The translations under genes were made by a program, and so were the position numbers. A stretch of DNA of 34,814 bases from the NCBI GenBank assembly GCA_028565635.1, contig JAOXYB010018738.1, forward strand, positions 1 to 34,814. The letters are read 5' to 3'. Below, one piece after another: positions 1-13,900 of this stretch (position 1 is the stretch's first letter; each line of letters starts with the position of its first letter). The DNA is from Phoronis ovalis. Taxonomy: Eukaryota; Phoronida; Phoronidae. Below the pieces are notes generated by a model. That model was not told the origin of the DNA and ran no database searches. It saw nothing but the letters and a program-made list of their open reading frames with translations.

Positions 1-1903
1 CCCTTTACATAAGCGACAACCAGAACTCTGCGGAGACCCGGTAACTTTCTTATTTCTTGTCGTAAAGAAACCAAACGCAGTTTATTACACCATCTTTTTT
101 TGTAAAAAAAAAAAATCTGTTCTCCAAATTGTGTTTAATGTGTTGAACAAAAAACGAGTTTATGGCACTGGTTAGAAAACCGCTGAGCTGAAGCTAACAA
201 TAATTGAGGGCAATTATAGAAGCCTATTCAGAGTGAAACCACAATGTGTTTACATAGTGGCTGGTTATATAATCGTGTTAACTAGGACCAGATCACGTGA
301 CCAGATGTAGAATGTTGGCTAGATCGGTAGCCCACATGCAGTAAAGTATCCCTCATGGTTCACCATCAGAGCATACATGAAATTCTTGACACATATTTGG
401 CACCAAAATCTTCAACCACAGCAGAAATGACACACATATAGCCGCCATTTTGAATAAATTTATTAGCAGAGTGTTCCAAAATACAGTTCTCAAATATTCG
501 AAAATTTAAATTAATTTCTCCCATACAAAGAGTCCAAGTAACAAATTGCACCGATATCCTGACAATTATCCTGGCAAGCAGGAGAAAAAATTAATCTTTA
601 AATAGCGGCTCATCATGACATTACATACGGGTTTTATACTCTGAGACTCCTGGTGGTAAATACTGTTTTTTTCTCATATAGACAAGTAAGTCACATAGCA
701 GGAAACGCATTAAAATCTGTTTGCCCTGAAGTTCGATACCAGCCAACTGCTTCTTAAATATTCATCAAGAATTTTCTGATTTCACTGTCATAGCAGTCAA
801 GCTTCTGACACAGTAGAGTGCATACGTTCACCGGGTCTTATGGATATATCTTGGAATGTCTCAGTCCTACACAAAAGCCTCTGAACAGGTTCCATATCCT
901 GTCGGCGCTAAATGATCCACTTTTTACATCCCTAGTAAGTAGATAATTATATACATCTGGAAAATGTGTGTAGTTACTTTGATGATTCTGGTCTTCACTA
1001 AAATCTAACCAATCTGTCCTTAAATTGTGACATACCCGACCCATCTACCAAATTGCATTCAAATCCGTCTATAACTTTTTGACAAACAAACGGACGGGTG
1101 AATACATCACCTCTGCGCTTGATAAAAAGTTTGTTGAGCCACAGTAAGGGCCAAGTCGGCTCCATCAGTGTAGTCTCATTTCATTATTTAATAATTTAAA
1201 TCAAGTTATCATGCAATTTGAAAGAAAGGTTTGTATTTTTGTGATGACTAAAATTTCATTTTAATCTTTGCTCCAACAAATTATGTGTCAGTGGAAAGCA
1301 TAATAAATATAAACAATTGTGCTATTTTCACTTAGCCATATAGCGCATGATAACATGGAATTAATCGTGACCAACTGTATCAAAAGCTATACAATTTGTG
1401 TAATTAATCGTGACCAACTGTATCAAAAGCTACACAATTCTTATCATGTTTCTAAGATGAAACAATTGATAGTGTACAAAAAAATTATGGAAAAAATCAG
1501 ATATAATGATTGCCATAAATGTAAATAAATCACAAGGCCAAAAGCATCGTTAAATTGTTTACTACTAGCTTCATTAGAAGACCATAATTTTAAGAAAAAG
1601 TTTTTCCCATGAGATATTGTTTTATTCCTACTATTAGCTATTATGCATGTTAGTAGACCTCATAGATAAATATTGCACCTGATGAAATTAACTATGGAGA
1701 GGAAAGCAGATTAAATCAAGTTGAAAACAGTTTTGAAATAAGTATGCTAGATCTCACAATTAAAGTAACAAAAAAGAGCTTTTGTGTCACCTGTATAACC
1801 TATAAAGCAATGTAATACTTTCTATGTAAGAGAAGTTAAAGTTAAATAACAGTTCTACAATGTATCTTGAGCCATTAATAAAATACTTCTACTTTGTTTG
1901 AAG
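1..1903. other. 5' flank or intron with no recognised gene
   Basis: I found no convincing coding exon in this AT-rich stretch. The RNF213-like exon at 1904 follows a splice acceptor, so part of this region is probably intron, and the true first exon or exons lie further upstream or were not recognised. A short minus-strand open frame at 838-1044 has no clear family match. The sequence near 1085, with repeated aaac/ggac runs, looks like interspersed repeat debris. Confidence 0.5.
1361..1439. repeat. 43-bp tandem duplication, two copies
   Basis: A 43-base unit starting ttaatcgtgaccaactgtat at 1361 recurs at 1404. The second copy is nearly identical for about 36 bases and then diverges. It lies about 460 bases upstream of the first visible RNF213-like exon. 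It is probably a recent local slippage duplication, with no visible function. Confidence 0.85.
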
Positions 1904-4900
1904 GTTTACAAGAAAAGATTTATGTTTTATGTACCAAAGAATATTACAGACAAGTATGGACAAGTTGTAAAGATGTCTATTGAAAGTGACCAACCTGAAC
2001 TGAAAAAGCTTGAACTCCATAAATCCCATAATTATGACTGTATGTGGATTTCAGAAGAGCTTTATCTGCCAGAAGGAAAAACGATATTATACAAATATAA
2101 AACACGACATCCTAAAGGAGCATTAAAAAAGCTTACAGATATTATAACAACACTTCAATACAGTGAAACAGAATCTGTTTTGGAAGAAACATTTAGAGAG
2201 TGCAATGCTGAATCAGGAGTAATTGCTCAAAGGGATATATCAATGCCTAAAAAGTTGCAGAAATGGGAAGAGAGAAATCATCTTTTTATTGGCAAATATC
2301 ATCATGTAAAATTTATGGCAATGGTGGTTAACAAATCATCACTTAAGGAATACTTGGTTGAAAGAGAGCACATGAAATTTCCAGACACATATCACGACTA
2401 TTCAGAAGTCAAGACTTTCTTATGTGCAGTGCAAAGTATTTTTGAAAACAAGAACAATTTATGTGATGCTAAAACAGCAGGAATCTTTCTGACAGTAGCT
2501 ATAGGAAATTTAGTGATCAACCATAAAGATATTTTTAACTATAATATATCCGAATCTGCATGCAAATGGTTATTGGAAAGTCTACAATATGTAGAGAAAG
2601 GAGATGTTCTTAGCTCAAGCTTTGCTGCCTTCATTAAAGTTATACCTCGAATTCACAGGCATGCCAACAGTAAGGAAACTTTCTACCGTGAAGACGTGCT
2701 ACAGTATATTTTTCCACTGTGCAATTTGTCAGAAATCAAAAAGATATACACTGGATGTGCTAGCATACAGCTTGATCAATCATTTCCTACTTTGACCCCA
2801 GTAATTTTGCATTTATGCAATTACTTACCAAGATATCCAGAAGCTGCAGAACTGTTAATTGATATTTTGAAAGTAGTTAGTTGTACAAAAACACTACTTG
2901 AAATTGAAAACAGCTTGTCGTCACTAAGAGGGAAAGTTGCAGAGGATTTGATACAAGGACTAGTTGAAACTGCTCATTCTAGATTCATACAAAAGTTTGA
3001 GGTGGAAATGAAGAAACTGGTTGTGACAGATGATGATTTCAATTCAGCCATCAATAAATGGAATTTTGTGCTGATCCAAAGTAGATGTCACATGTCAAAG
3101 GAAATCTTAGATATAGTTTTACAGATAAAACCAGTAAAGCTGTTTATCTGGGTAAAAAAAACTCTACTGCAAACTAGTACATTAGATGCTGAGCTTTCTG
3201 AATACTTTAATAATAACTGTGTAGCAGCTGCTCTGGCAACATTAAGGGGCGAATTAGAAAAGTGCAGTAGTCAGATTAACAAAATTTTTGACCTATGGTG
3301 TCTGATAACCAGTGATCAAGCTCTGATGGCTGATTGCCAAGTTAATAAATGGTTTTCAGAAGCAATTGTGACAGCTCTCAGCAGATCAACTACAAGGCAA
3401 TCAATATTGGAACAGCATGATGTCGAGCTAATAGAAAAATTGTCATTTGACAGACACCTGTTTAACCTTGACAAAGAAGATTATCTTAGGGACCTTTTAT
3501 CTGCCCTTGCAAGATCAAGAAACGATAATGTGCACTATTTGTGTTTTAAACTATTACAGACTTTACCCAAAGAAGTCCCAGTACATATCACATCTGTGGC
3601 TACAGTATGGTACGACGCACTATTGGAACGTGTAAGCTATGGAAGCTTGCAATCAGTAAAAAAAGTTCAAGAAATTCTTGCCATATATACCAATCTTCTT
3701 GGTATTTTGAGTTGTCCTTGTGTTCAGCATGATGTAAAACTTGGAAGCATCATTGATAACAAAACAAAAACATTCTTGGCAAAATATTACTCTGCGTTGG
3801 TTCTCATTCCTCAACTAGATGAAATGGAAAAGGCAGCTGCTGAAATTCAACAGAAGTTTGAAGAACATCTGATTGAAATTATGACAAATTCGAAACATTC
3901 CCTGACTTCAATATCGCTTAAATTCGAAGCTTTCAACAGTAGGTAAGTATATTTGTTGGTGTGGTAATATTTCTGAATCAGTTACATTTAGATGTTGAGC
4001 TCTTAGTAGTAAAGTGTACTGACTGAGACACTGTGAAAGTTAATATACCTACAGCTTTTATACAAATCGCACATAGTGCATGGGCATATAGTGATAGGCT
4101 ATGCGTCATCATCATCATTGTCGTTATCCGTAACATTTTCTTTTTCTCGCGATAACAGCTTCAATTTTTACCTCATCTGCTTCATATTTGGTACAGGGTA
4201 AATGCAGGTTGAAGTGCAGGTCGTAATTTTGACTTTGATTACTTCCAATACGGCCAACTGGTGACCATGTTTGTTCCCAAGAGGGCATGCCAGGTTGCGC
4301 TGTATACCAGAAAGGTACAGCACTGACTAGATTTTTCAAAAGTGTATTCACACAAAACAAGAGGTGCTTGTTTGTATTAGGCTAGGTAACATTTTAGATT
4401 GAAAATTGTGTCAAATGATGGTCCATTTATTGTATACAATACTTCGCTTTACATATGTAAGACTTAAAGCAACTACTTCAAAAAGTGCCTACCCACCATG
4501 GCTTCATATCACATACAACCTAGAACATTCTAGGGATGAGATGGGCATCTGACATTGCAAATGTCTAGTTGTTGCAGTATGCAAAGCAAGAACTAACAAC
4601 CTCACAAAATTACAATCCACTGAGCAGACTTTGTACATGATCTTCCAAATAGAAACAATTAAAAACTCATTGTGTATTGGGATAGCTCCCATAAAGTCAC
4701 TGCTATGGCTGTAATTGTTGTGTATATTACTCTGATAAGGAACTCAGGTATGATAACAAGCATAGAAATATTTTTATATACATGTAAATCTTATAACTAT
4801 ATTTGCACTCTAAACTAAATAGACTATTTGCATGCACGGAGGGTGCCACGCTCAGACCCTTTTGATCCTAGCTTCCTTTAATTATATACAATACTTGTTT

Positions 4901-7900
4901 TTTAAAATCTGACTGTAGCTTTAAAGCTTTAAGGGTGAAAATTTAACAATTGAAGTAAAAAAATATTAGTTGTTTTATGTATTGATATGCTCACAAAAAG
5001 AAGGGTATTTCTTAGATCAACGAATTTTTTGGTTTTGGATCAGCATGTGAAGGAAGAATGAATCGTGCGAGCGCATGCAGAACTATATGTCATTGTTCAT
5101 TCACAAAATGCGACATGCTGGGAACATTTGGGTCTGAGACTGGTGGCTCCACCACGTGCATGTAAATGGTGTATTGATATTACAATGAGTGCTGCTGGTA
5201 CATTTATTTGCATGGCAACTGTAGGTCACCTAAACACAGGAAACTTGAGCATTTTGCAAATTATTACATGAAATGGATATAATATGTTTAAGGTGATAAT
5301 CGCTCACAGATAAATAATCGCTATGCAGATTCAGGTTATACATTTACTAGCTATAGACAACACATTCAGCATTGTGCTGTATTGTGCCAGGTAGGTAACA
5401 ATTGTCTGATTGCATTTAAATCTTGAAAACTGGCAACAAATTGGCACATTTTTATTTCCATTCTTGTAATATATTAATCTAAATTATGCTAATTTCAGTA
5501 TGGCAATGAGACTCTTCAAAACACTTTTGGACAGAATAAAAATGCCTGCATCTTTCAACTTACTACATCCGGATTATCAGGAAGATCTGCAATCCATCTT
5601 AAAGAAGTGGCAGTTCTGGCAACACGTTTTCTGCGCTGAAGGGATATTTGCAAGCGAGATAAGAGAACACCATGCATCAGAACAGGTAAAGGCCTTTTTA
5701 GTTAAGACTTGTGAATGCATTTTGAACCAGCAAATTGCTGTACCGTTAGCGAAAGATCTTATCAAGAGCATCGAGACCACGGGATTTGAAAAGTGTGATC
5801 TACTCATGTGCTTAGTGTATGGTACCAACTGGAGTTCAGCTTTCACGAATATGAAGTCTGAAGTTGACAAAGCTGTATATATAACTGACAAATTAAAAGA
5901 ATTCCTGGCATGTTATCGTTGCATTTTCGAAACTATGAGCCTCATAGATTTGGACATGTTAAAAAATCTTGTTCAAGAGAGATATTCTCAGTTAACAACT
6001 GAATATTCCTTGATGGTGATAGATGCAAACAAATGGGGGCCAGCAGCTACAATCATTGAACATATTAAAAAATTATGTCCGATTGGCAAGTCAGAAGTTT
6101 TTATTACATATTGCATGAATTATTTTAAACATCTTGATCTGGGAGAAACTAAGTTTGAAGAAAGTTTGCCATTTGCTCACGATAGTACAGATAGTGCAAA
6201 TGTTACACAATATAATGTTACTCTGCTTGGCAATAGTTCCCAAAAGGTTGAAATTGCTCCCTCTGATCCTGTTAAACTATCCGTAGTGTGGCTAGTGAAG
6301 CTTTTAGCTACTGATGTACTGACTGATTTTCTTGAAAGAATACAACCCTTTTTCAATGAACAGGATATACCAGTTAAAGAGGTTGCAATTTTGTTTGGAA
6401 ATAGCGACATACAGAAAGAACTTGGTATAATTGGCCATTACCAGAATTCCACACTTCCTCAGATTGTTACTGAAGCATTTGTTAGCTATCAAGAGTTCCC
6501 ACATAAGACTCAGGAAGCAAGAGATCTGAGGGAATTATTGAAAACATTCCATTTGAAGACTAAAGATGATGATGAATGTTCTAGAGCTATCAATTTAGTT
6601 CTTGAATGTGAAAATACAGATGACATCACCTTATTCCAGCTTAGTCGAGGCGTCGAAAAATTGAGGCTGCTTGGTATAGATGCTCATATGTGGGAAGTTA
6701 TCTCTGAACTTACTAGGTCAAAAAATTTGCTGAAATTTCTAAGAGACAACATTGATGAAGATTTCAGAAATCTCATTGATGCGGTGGAAGAACACTCGGA
6801 ATCATTTGTCAGAGAGGCTGAAGTATCACATCTTATTGAAGTGAAAAGATTTGTCCAGACATTGATCCTAATGACTAATGGTGATGAAACAGTTTATGTT
6901 GAAGAATTTCTTCAGCAGTTGCGAGCTAAATGTAGTGAACCTACATCAAAAGATATAAACATGAAGCTAAAAAGTTGCACTGATCAGTTTCATGCATTGA
7001 AAGCTTTATATGCAAGTGTAGCTAATCGTGGTGAATTGACGAAAGAAATCATTCAGAGCCTTTTACAATGTGGAGTTTACAGATTTAGTCTCAGTGAGGG
7101 CAAGTGCAAAGTCTCTGCAAGTTACTCACAAAAAGAAGCAAGCCAAACCTTTTCATTGAATGATCTAAATGATCTAAGAAGCCGTGCCTTGCTTATCATC
7201 AACAAAGACAGAGAAGAAGAGTTGAAGCTTGCATTGTCCAAGTTCATTGAAGTTTCAGAGACTGTTCAAAAAATTGTTCAGACTTGCACAGAATTACATA
7301 CTCTAGGACATTTTGATTATAGAGAGTACAATGAAACAGTTGCAGATCTAGCCGACCTTAAACAACTTTCGAAGAAACTGCGTACCGACAAGAAGAATTG
7401 GATAAAAATTCTTGAAGATGCTAGGTTACAGTATTACTTCTTGAATTTTGTTTACTCTGACCAGATATGGGCCTTATATGATTTCTTTACCTGCCAAAAA
7501 AAATTGAACCAGGAAAGAGCTCTGTCTATCTTACGATTTATTGATCCAACAATTTGCTTGAATGATGTCACTAATACATTTGTGCCGCCTATTACAGACA
7601 AACTTCAGCTTGTTGGAGAAAGACTTAATCATCTGATGAGTAAACGTCCTAATGTTTATAAACCACTTGTTTTGCCTAAAAATGAAACAGATGTTAGGCA
7701 AGTGGTAAAGCCTGGAGAACTCTTTGTGATCCATTTGGACCATGGAAGCCCATTTTCAATAGCCACAATTTTAAAATTATATGCTGCAACTACTCAGTGC
7801 TATCCAAAAGCCTACCAATTACTTTTTTGTTCAACCAGCACTTCTTGGGAAGCAATTCATCTTCTTCTGCAACGTTGTACTCTTCAACCAAAAGGTAACC

Positions 7901-10900
7901 AGAAGAGCTTATTCTGCATAGCTAATGTAGAATTGTTAAGCAATGACCTACAATTTGGATTGGTTGATGAGATAACAAAAATATACGAGGAATCACAAGG
8001 TCGTCCAAGGAATTTCCTTTTAAGCATTGTTTGTAGAGGCTCTGCTACTCATCCCATACTTGACCGATTTTCAGATAATACTCATAAAATACATGCCATG
8101 CTTGAAGGGACGCTGGAATCATGCTTAAGAAGTGTTTGCCCGGAGGTGACAACTGTAACTTCTTCACACCCAGGTCTAGGAAAAAGTGAACAAGCTTGCC
8201 AAACAGCCAGTGAATATAAAAAAGAACTCATTCGATTTCCTATTAGTGGGCCGTTTGACAAATTTGCAGTCATAAATCGGTTACAGAAATCGAGAATCAC
8301 TGAGACATGTCTTTTGCATCTAGATATTGCTGAAGTAGATGATCCACTGAAACTGGACATGTTTTTGTTTGAGATGATTGTCTTGAAAATGGTTTCTGCA
8401 GGTACCACAATTTTCCATCTACCAACACAGTGTATTGTTGTTGAAATAGCAAACACCTTGAACAACTGGCTTAAAGATAATTTGGTCACGTGCACTTGTT
8501 TCAAGAGAAAACATATTGAATGGCAAAACTATGACAACTACATTGTTTCACAAGAAATATTAAGTCCAGTTCAAGTTGTTTGTCAGTACCTTGATGCCAT
8601 TGAAAATGCCAAAATTGATTCAAAAGATATTTACCTTGTTGGAAGCCATGCCTTTAAGCCAATTTGTCCAGACACGTGTAAAAAGTTACTGCAAAACCAC
8701 TTATCTATGGGAGATGATATGACATTTAGTGTAGTTGAAGTATTTCTGAATGTTTTAGCTGATCAGCTAAGAAAGTTTTCAACAAGTCCTTATTTTCGAA
8801 CCAAAACTCTGAAAGATATCCATGGAGATGAACCAAATGCTGTAAGGAGCACAGTTGTTAATGAGCTGGTCAATGTCTACAAAGAGTTCTCAAGTCGTTC
8901 TGTGAAATCTTATAGAGAATCCCAGTCTGAAGTGGTCGACCTAATAAAAACCTCATCATTGATCATGACTGCTACATCCATGGTTGATAGAACAGATGGT
9001 ATGATTCGTTGGAATGACAGTAACCACCTGTTGGTGGTATTTCACACACAAGACTTTAATACTATATCTGCATTATATCGCAAAACTTCAAGAGTGCCTG
9101 AGCCCCTTAAGAAGTTGTTTAAAAGTCAACTTAAAACTGATCTGCCTGACTATAATGCTCTAAAGCAATCAGACTTGCAAAATGTATTGGAGAAATTGGT
9201 ACGAGCCAGTCGTAACCCTTTGCCGTCAGGTACTCTTCCACTAAATTATGCTCTGACACCAGATAACCTACTAAAGATGACTTTGATTTTCTTGCGGATT
9301 AAAGCTGGTGTTCCAGTCATCATTATGGGAGAAACAGGTTGTGGTAAAACGAGTCTTATATCGTACCTAGCTAAAACATGTCAGTGTCATTTACAGGTGT
9401 TTAACTTTCATGCTGGCATACAAGAAGAAGATATTCTAAACAATGTTGAAAATGTCAATAACATGGCCAAAGCCAATCCTGATAAAAGTTACTGGCTCTT
9501 TCTAGATGAAATTAACACTTGCGATCACTTGGGATTAGTTAATGAAATTCTTTGCCACAAGTACTTGCTTGGCAAGCCCCTCATGCCGAATGTTGTGTTT
9601 CTTGCGGCTTGTAATCCTTACAGATTGCGAGATGAAGATCAAATATTAACAGCAGGTTTAGAAGGCAAAGCTCACAAAGATGAATTTTCTCGTCTTGTGT
9701 ACAGAGTCAACCCATTGCCAGAATCAATGATTGACTATTTGTGGGATTATGGCTTCTTAAGCATTGAAGATGAAAAAGCATACATATTGCGAATGGCAAA
9801 AGATCGGTTTGCTAAAAAAGAAGAAATGCTTATAGACTTATTAGCATCTTCTCAGCAATATATTCGAGACCATGATAGGAATTCTTGGTGTGTTAGCCTT
9901 CGTGATGTCAATCGGTGCATTACTACCATGGAATGGTTTGCTACATTCTACTTACCATTAAAAGCAGTTTGTGACACTACAGTCATGTCTGACGATGAAA
10001 TTCAGCTCAATGCTATTATTTTGGGGTTGGCACACTGTTATCATTCGAGACTTCCAACAACTCGAGCCAGAAGACAATACTATTCTGAAATGGCAAATAT
10101 TATGCAGTCTCATGGTGTCCAATATGTAAGTGACCGCATCATTGGAGAAATCATTCGAAAAGAGCAAGAGGATCTTCTCAATAAAATGGATCTTCCAGAA
10201 AGCACAGCAAAAAATACAGCACTGCGTGAAAATGTGTTTGTGATTTTAGTTTGCATTCTGAACAGAATTCCAATATTTTTGGTAGGAAAGCCTGGTTGCA
10301 GCAAATCACTGTCTGTCCAGCTTATCAGAAGTAATTTGCGAGGAGAAGATTCAAAGCATCCATTTTTTAAGAAGTTGCCACAACTGTTCGTTGTCTCTTA
10401 CCAAGGGTCTGAGTCTTCAACCTCTGAGGGAATTATAAAAGTCTTTGAGAAAGCAAGGCGTTATAAAGATCCCACCACAGGTACCAATGTCTTGCCTGTT
10501 GTTTTGTTAGATGAAATTGGTCTTGCAGAACAATCCCAGTTCAACCCGTTGAAAGTTCTTCACAGCTATTTAGAACCAGCTGGTGGAGATTATCCTGACA
10601 TTGCCGTTGTTGGAATTTCTAATTGGGCACTTGATGCCGCAAAAATGAATAGAGCAAATCATTTGTCTAGACCAGAACCAGATCAGGCAGAGCTTAAAGA
10701 TACTGCCATATCGATCAGCACAATTAAGATTTGTCAGAATATGTGGCTGTTACCAGAAAGCCAACCACAAGAACGACAACGTTTGTCTACTGATGACATA
10801 AAAGCTGTTTCTACTGCATATTATGAATACCAGAAAAACCAAAGACATCGTAACTTCCACGGTCTGCGAGATTATTATTCTCTTATTAAATATCTTTGCA

Positions 10901-13900
10901 ACAAAGCAGGCAGTGTACAAGGAAATGTAAACATTGAACAGTGGAAAAGAGGACTGCTTAGAAATTTTGGTGGGTTACAGTCAGAAACACATGGTATTGT
11001 TAATAAATTCATGGAGTACATAGATCCAGTTGAGAAATGTGATAGGTACATTCCTGTAAAAAGCTTGGTGAAGGATAATATCAATGACAAACTTGCTCGT
11101 CATCTCATGCTTATTACACATGGCGACTCTGCACTTGGAATTCTTGAGAACTATATCAACCTTCATGAAAGAGAACACGAAATTATTTTCGGTAGCCGTT
11201 TTGAAGAGGACTTTTCAGAGGATTATAGTTACAGAATATTAAGTCGCATTATTCTGTGCATGGAACGTGGAGTCATTCTTGTTCTCAAGGACCTTGACAA
11301 TATCTATGGCAGCCTTTATGACATGCTAAATCAAAACTATACCGTAGTTGGTAAAAAGAAAAATTGCCGTATTGCCCTTGGTCCATACAGCAATCCAATG
11401 TGCCAAGTACATGAAGAATTCAGGTGTATTGTTCTTGTAGATGAAAACAAAGTTGATTATTCAGATCCTCCATTTTTAAACCGTTTTGAAAAGCAGTTAC
11501 TTACCTTTGCTGATGTCCTTACAGACAGTCAGAAAGACATGATTTCTGAGTTAGATACCTGGGTATATAGTATGTGCACAATTGAAGCACTAAAAGGGAC
11601 GTTTGGAGTTGCAGATGCTATTGTGGGTTATTGTGTTGACACACTGCCTTCCTTGGTATTACACCACTACCCCCAGCAAGAGCTAGGTGTAGAGAACATC
11701 ACTCAAGAAGAGAAAATGGATGTGTTGAACAGATGCAAGTCAGACCTTTTGTGGCTGATGTCACCAGATGCAATGTTACGTGCTTCCAGATCACAATTAG
11801 CTGAAGAGAAAGAAGTGCAACATTGGCAACAGGAATACTTTCATTTGCCTCTTCATGATGGTCTTAAAAACTTCATCAGGAATGCTCTTTCTTCTGATAT
11901 TACTAATGGTACAAAATGCTTCAAGAGAACAGAAGACCGTGGTGTGAAGATCATTGTTCAAACAAGAACTAACATCATGTTTGATACAGTGGAAACACTA
12001 CATGATGTTGTTTATTGCCAAACTGAAAAATTGAGTTATTTCAAATCTGAAAAGCAGCTTACTAGTAGAATTCGTCAGTTCTGGTTTGACAGCAATAAAG
12101 AAATGCTTATCCTGCAATGTAAACCATCACTCGATGGACTGCACATGCTATTAGCAAAAGCGCTTATTGACAACTGTTGCAGTGAGTTCCAGCAATTACC
12201 TGAGATAGAAAAAATGTGTAAAGTAAAACATGTCTGCATCATAATTCACATTGATAGAGAACCATGTGATGATGGATGGCAATTTAACTTTCTTAGTGGA
12301 TGGAGTCTTGTAACATTGGATTCTTTAGAGACACCAAAGTGTTCAATACCAAATGTTTTGGGAAGATCTGTTACTGATGTGCTAGAAAATGGGCACATTG
12401 TAAAAATTGAAGATGCAGTAAAGGACAGTTTAATATGGGCATTTCAATGCATTTCATATGCTGGTAAATCAAGGTCACAGGAGGACGTTCTCAAGCTACT
12501 TGAAAATATTGCAAAAACAGACATGCCAACTACTATTTCCAAGAAAATACTCAGCTGGATCGGTAATCAAGATAAAGTTCACCAATATGCAAGTGAATTT
12601 GAGGGCGACACATGGCAAGTTAGAGTAGCCAGTGACAGCATGGCTTTAAAAAGTTCATCCACATTACTTTCTGCATTTACAAGTTATGTACGTAAAAGAA
12701 TTTTAGATCCGCTTGTCATGATTGTTTACAGACTTGAAAGTTTTTCAGCATGGCTCAGCTATTTTGATACTCCACAGCAAGAGATATGGAAGCAAATTTG
12801 GGATGATCCAAATAACTTTAACATAGATGATGTTCCCTTGCCAGAAGAAGTTGGTTCATACCAAATTGAAGGTGTTCCTCTAGACATGAGTTTTCCTTTC
12901 AGCATAATGTTTATTAAGAAAATCGAAGAATTTCATGACTTGTTTTTGGAAGGTTACAACACATACAAAAGTGATCCAGATAATTTGGATAATTATAACG
13001 AGCTGAAGACAGACAAAATGGCTGAACATCAATGTTGTATATGTGATATTCTTACAGATTCTGTGCCATTGCTGTTTCATATTTTAAGTGGTGAAAATAT
13101 TAACAAGTTTTTGGATGATTTTTGTCAGTATGTCACAGCCAAAATGTCTTACCCTATGAAATTCGAAGAATGTGCACTTGCAACAAAATGGGCTGTTACT
13201 CATAGCTGTACACAGCAACAAATTGATAAGGATTTACATGGAATCCATGCTGTTCGATTCATAACTAGCTTCTGGGCTCGGAAGGATCGTGTGTATTCAA
13301 TATTACATTTGATATCTGTTTGCAAGGAAGTATCTGGCACTGATGTACATGAACTAATCAGTCAAGTTGACCCAAATTGTAACTGTCTTGAAGAAGAAAC
13401 TCTTGTCAAGAGTGTATATTCACATAGCGAAAATTCAAACACAAACATTGAAAGGAACTTGTGCACTGATGTCACTACTACAGAAATTAAATTTGAGAAG
13501 GACAACGAAACTGAATTAAAGAAATATGCTGATTCAGGTGACACAGATGAACTAAGAAATGACTTGCATTTGTGTGAGACGACTTCTGAGACCCATTTGT
13601 TATTATCACTAAACACAGAAGATGACCATGGAATGCCTTTGTCGCAAGTAGTTGACAAACATGATGAAATGCATTTACCACAGCTGACAGAACCAAATGG
13701 AGAGCAAGAAAACAAAGATGATTGGACATTAGAAGACACATTGGTGTCCGTCGTTTGTCAAAAAATGTTACCAACTGAAAATGTCACAAGTGCTTGTGGT
13801 AGTGTTGAACAGTGGCAACACAAAATAAACCTTGTTTTGTCTGTGGCACTAGAAGTAAGCTCTTACCCACCGATTTTCCATTTTCTACGAGTTTGTAATG

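Noticed and set aside
838-1044. Minus-strand open frame of 68 codons
   Set aside because: It has no recognisable domain and no supported splice partners. The sequence just beyond it looks like repeat debris.
4124-4360. Minus-strand open frame in intron 1 of the RNF213-like gene
   Set aside because: It falls on an interspersed repeat shared with 26010-26240, so the open frame is chance.
13033-13044. CCIC cluster as a possible start of a RING
   Set aside because: No further Cys/His pairs follow at RING spacing; the next cysteines are scattered in helical sequence.
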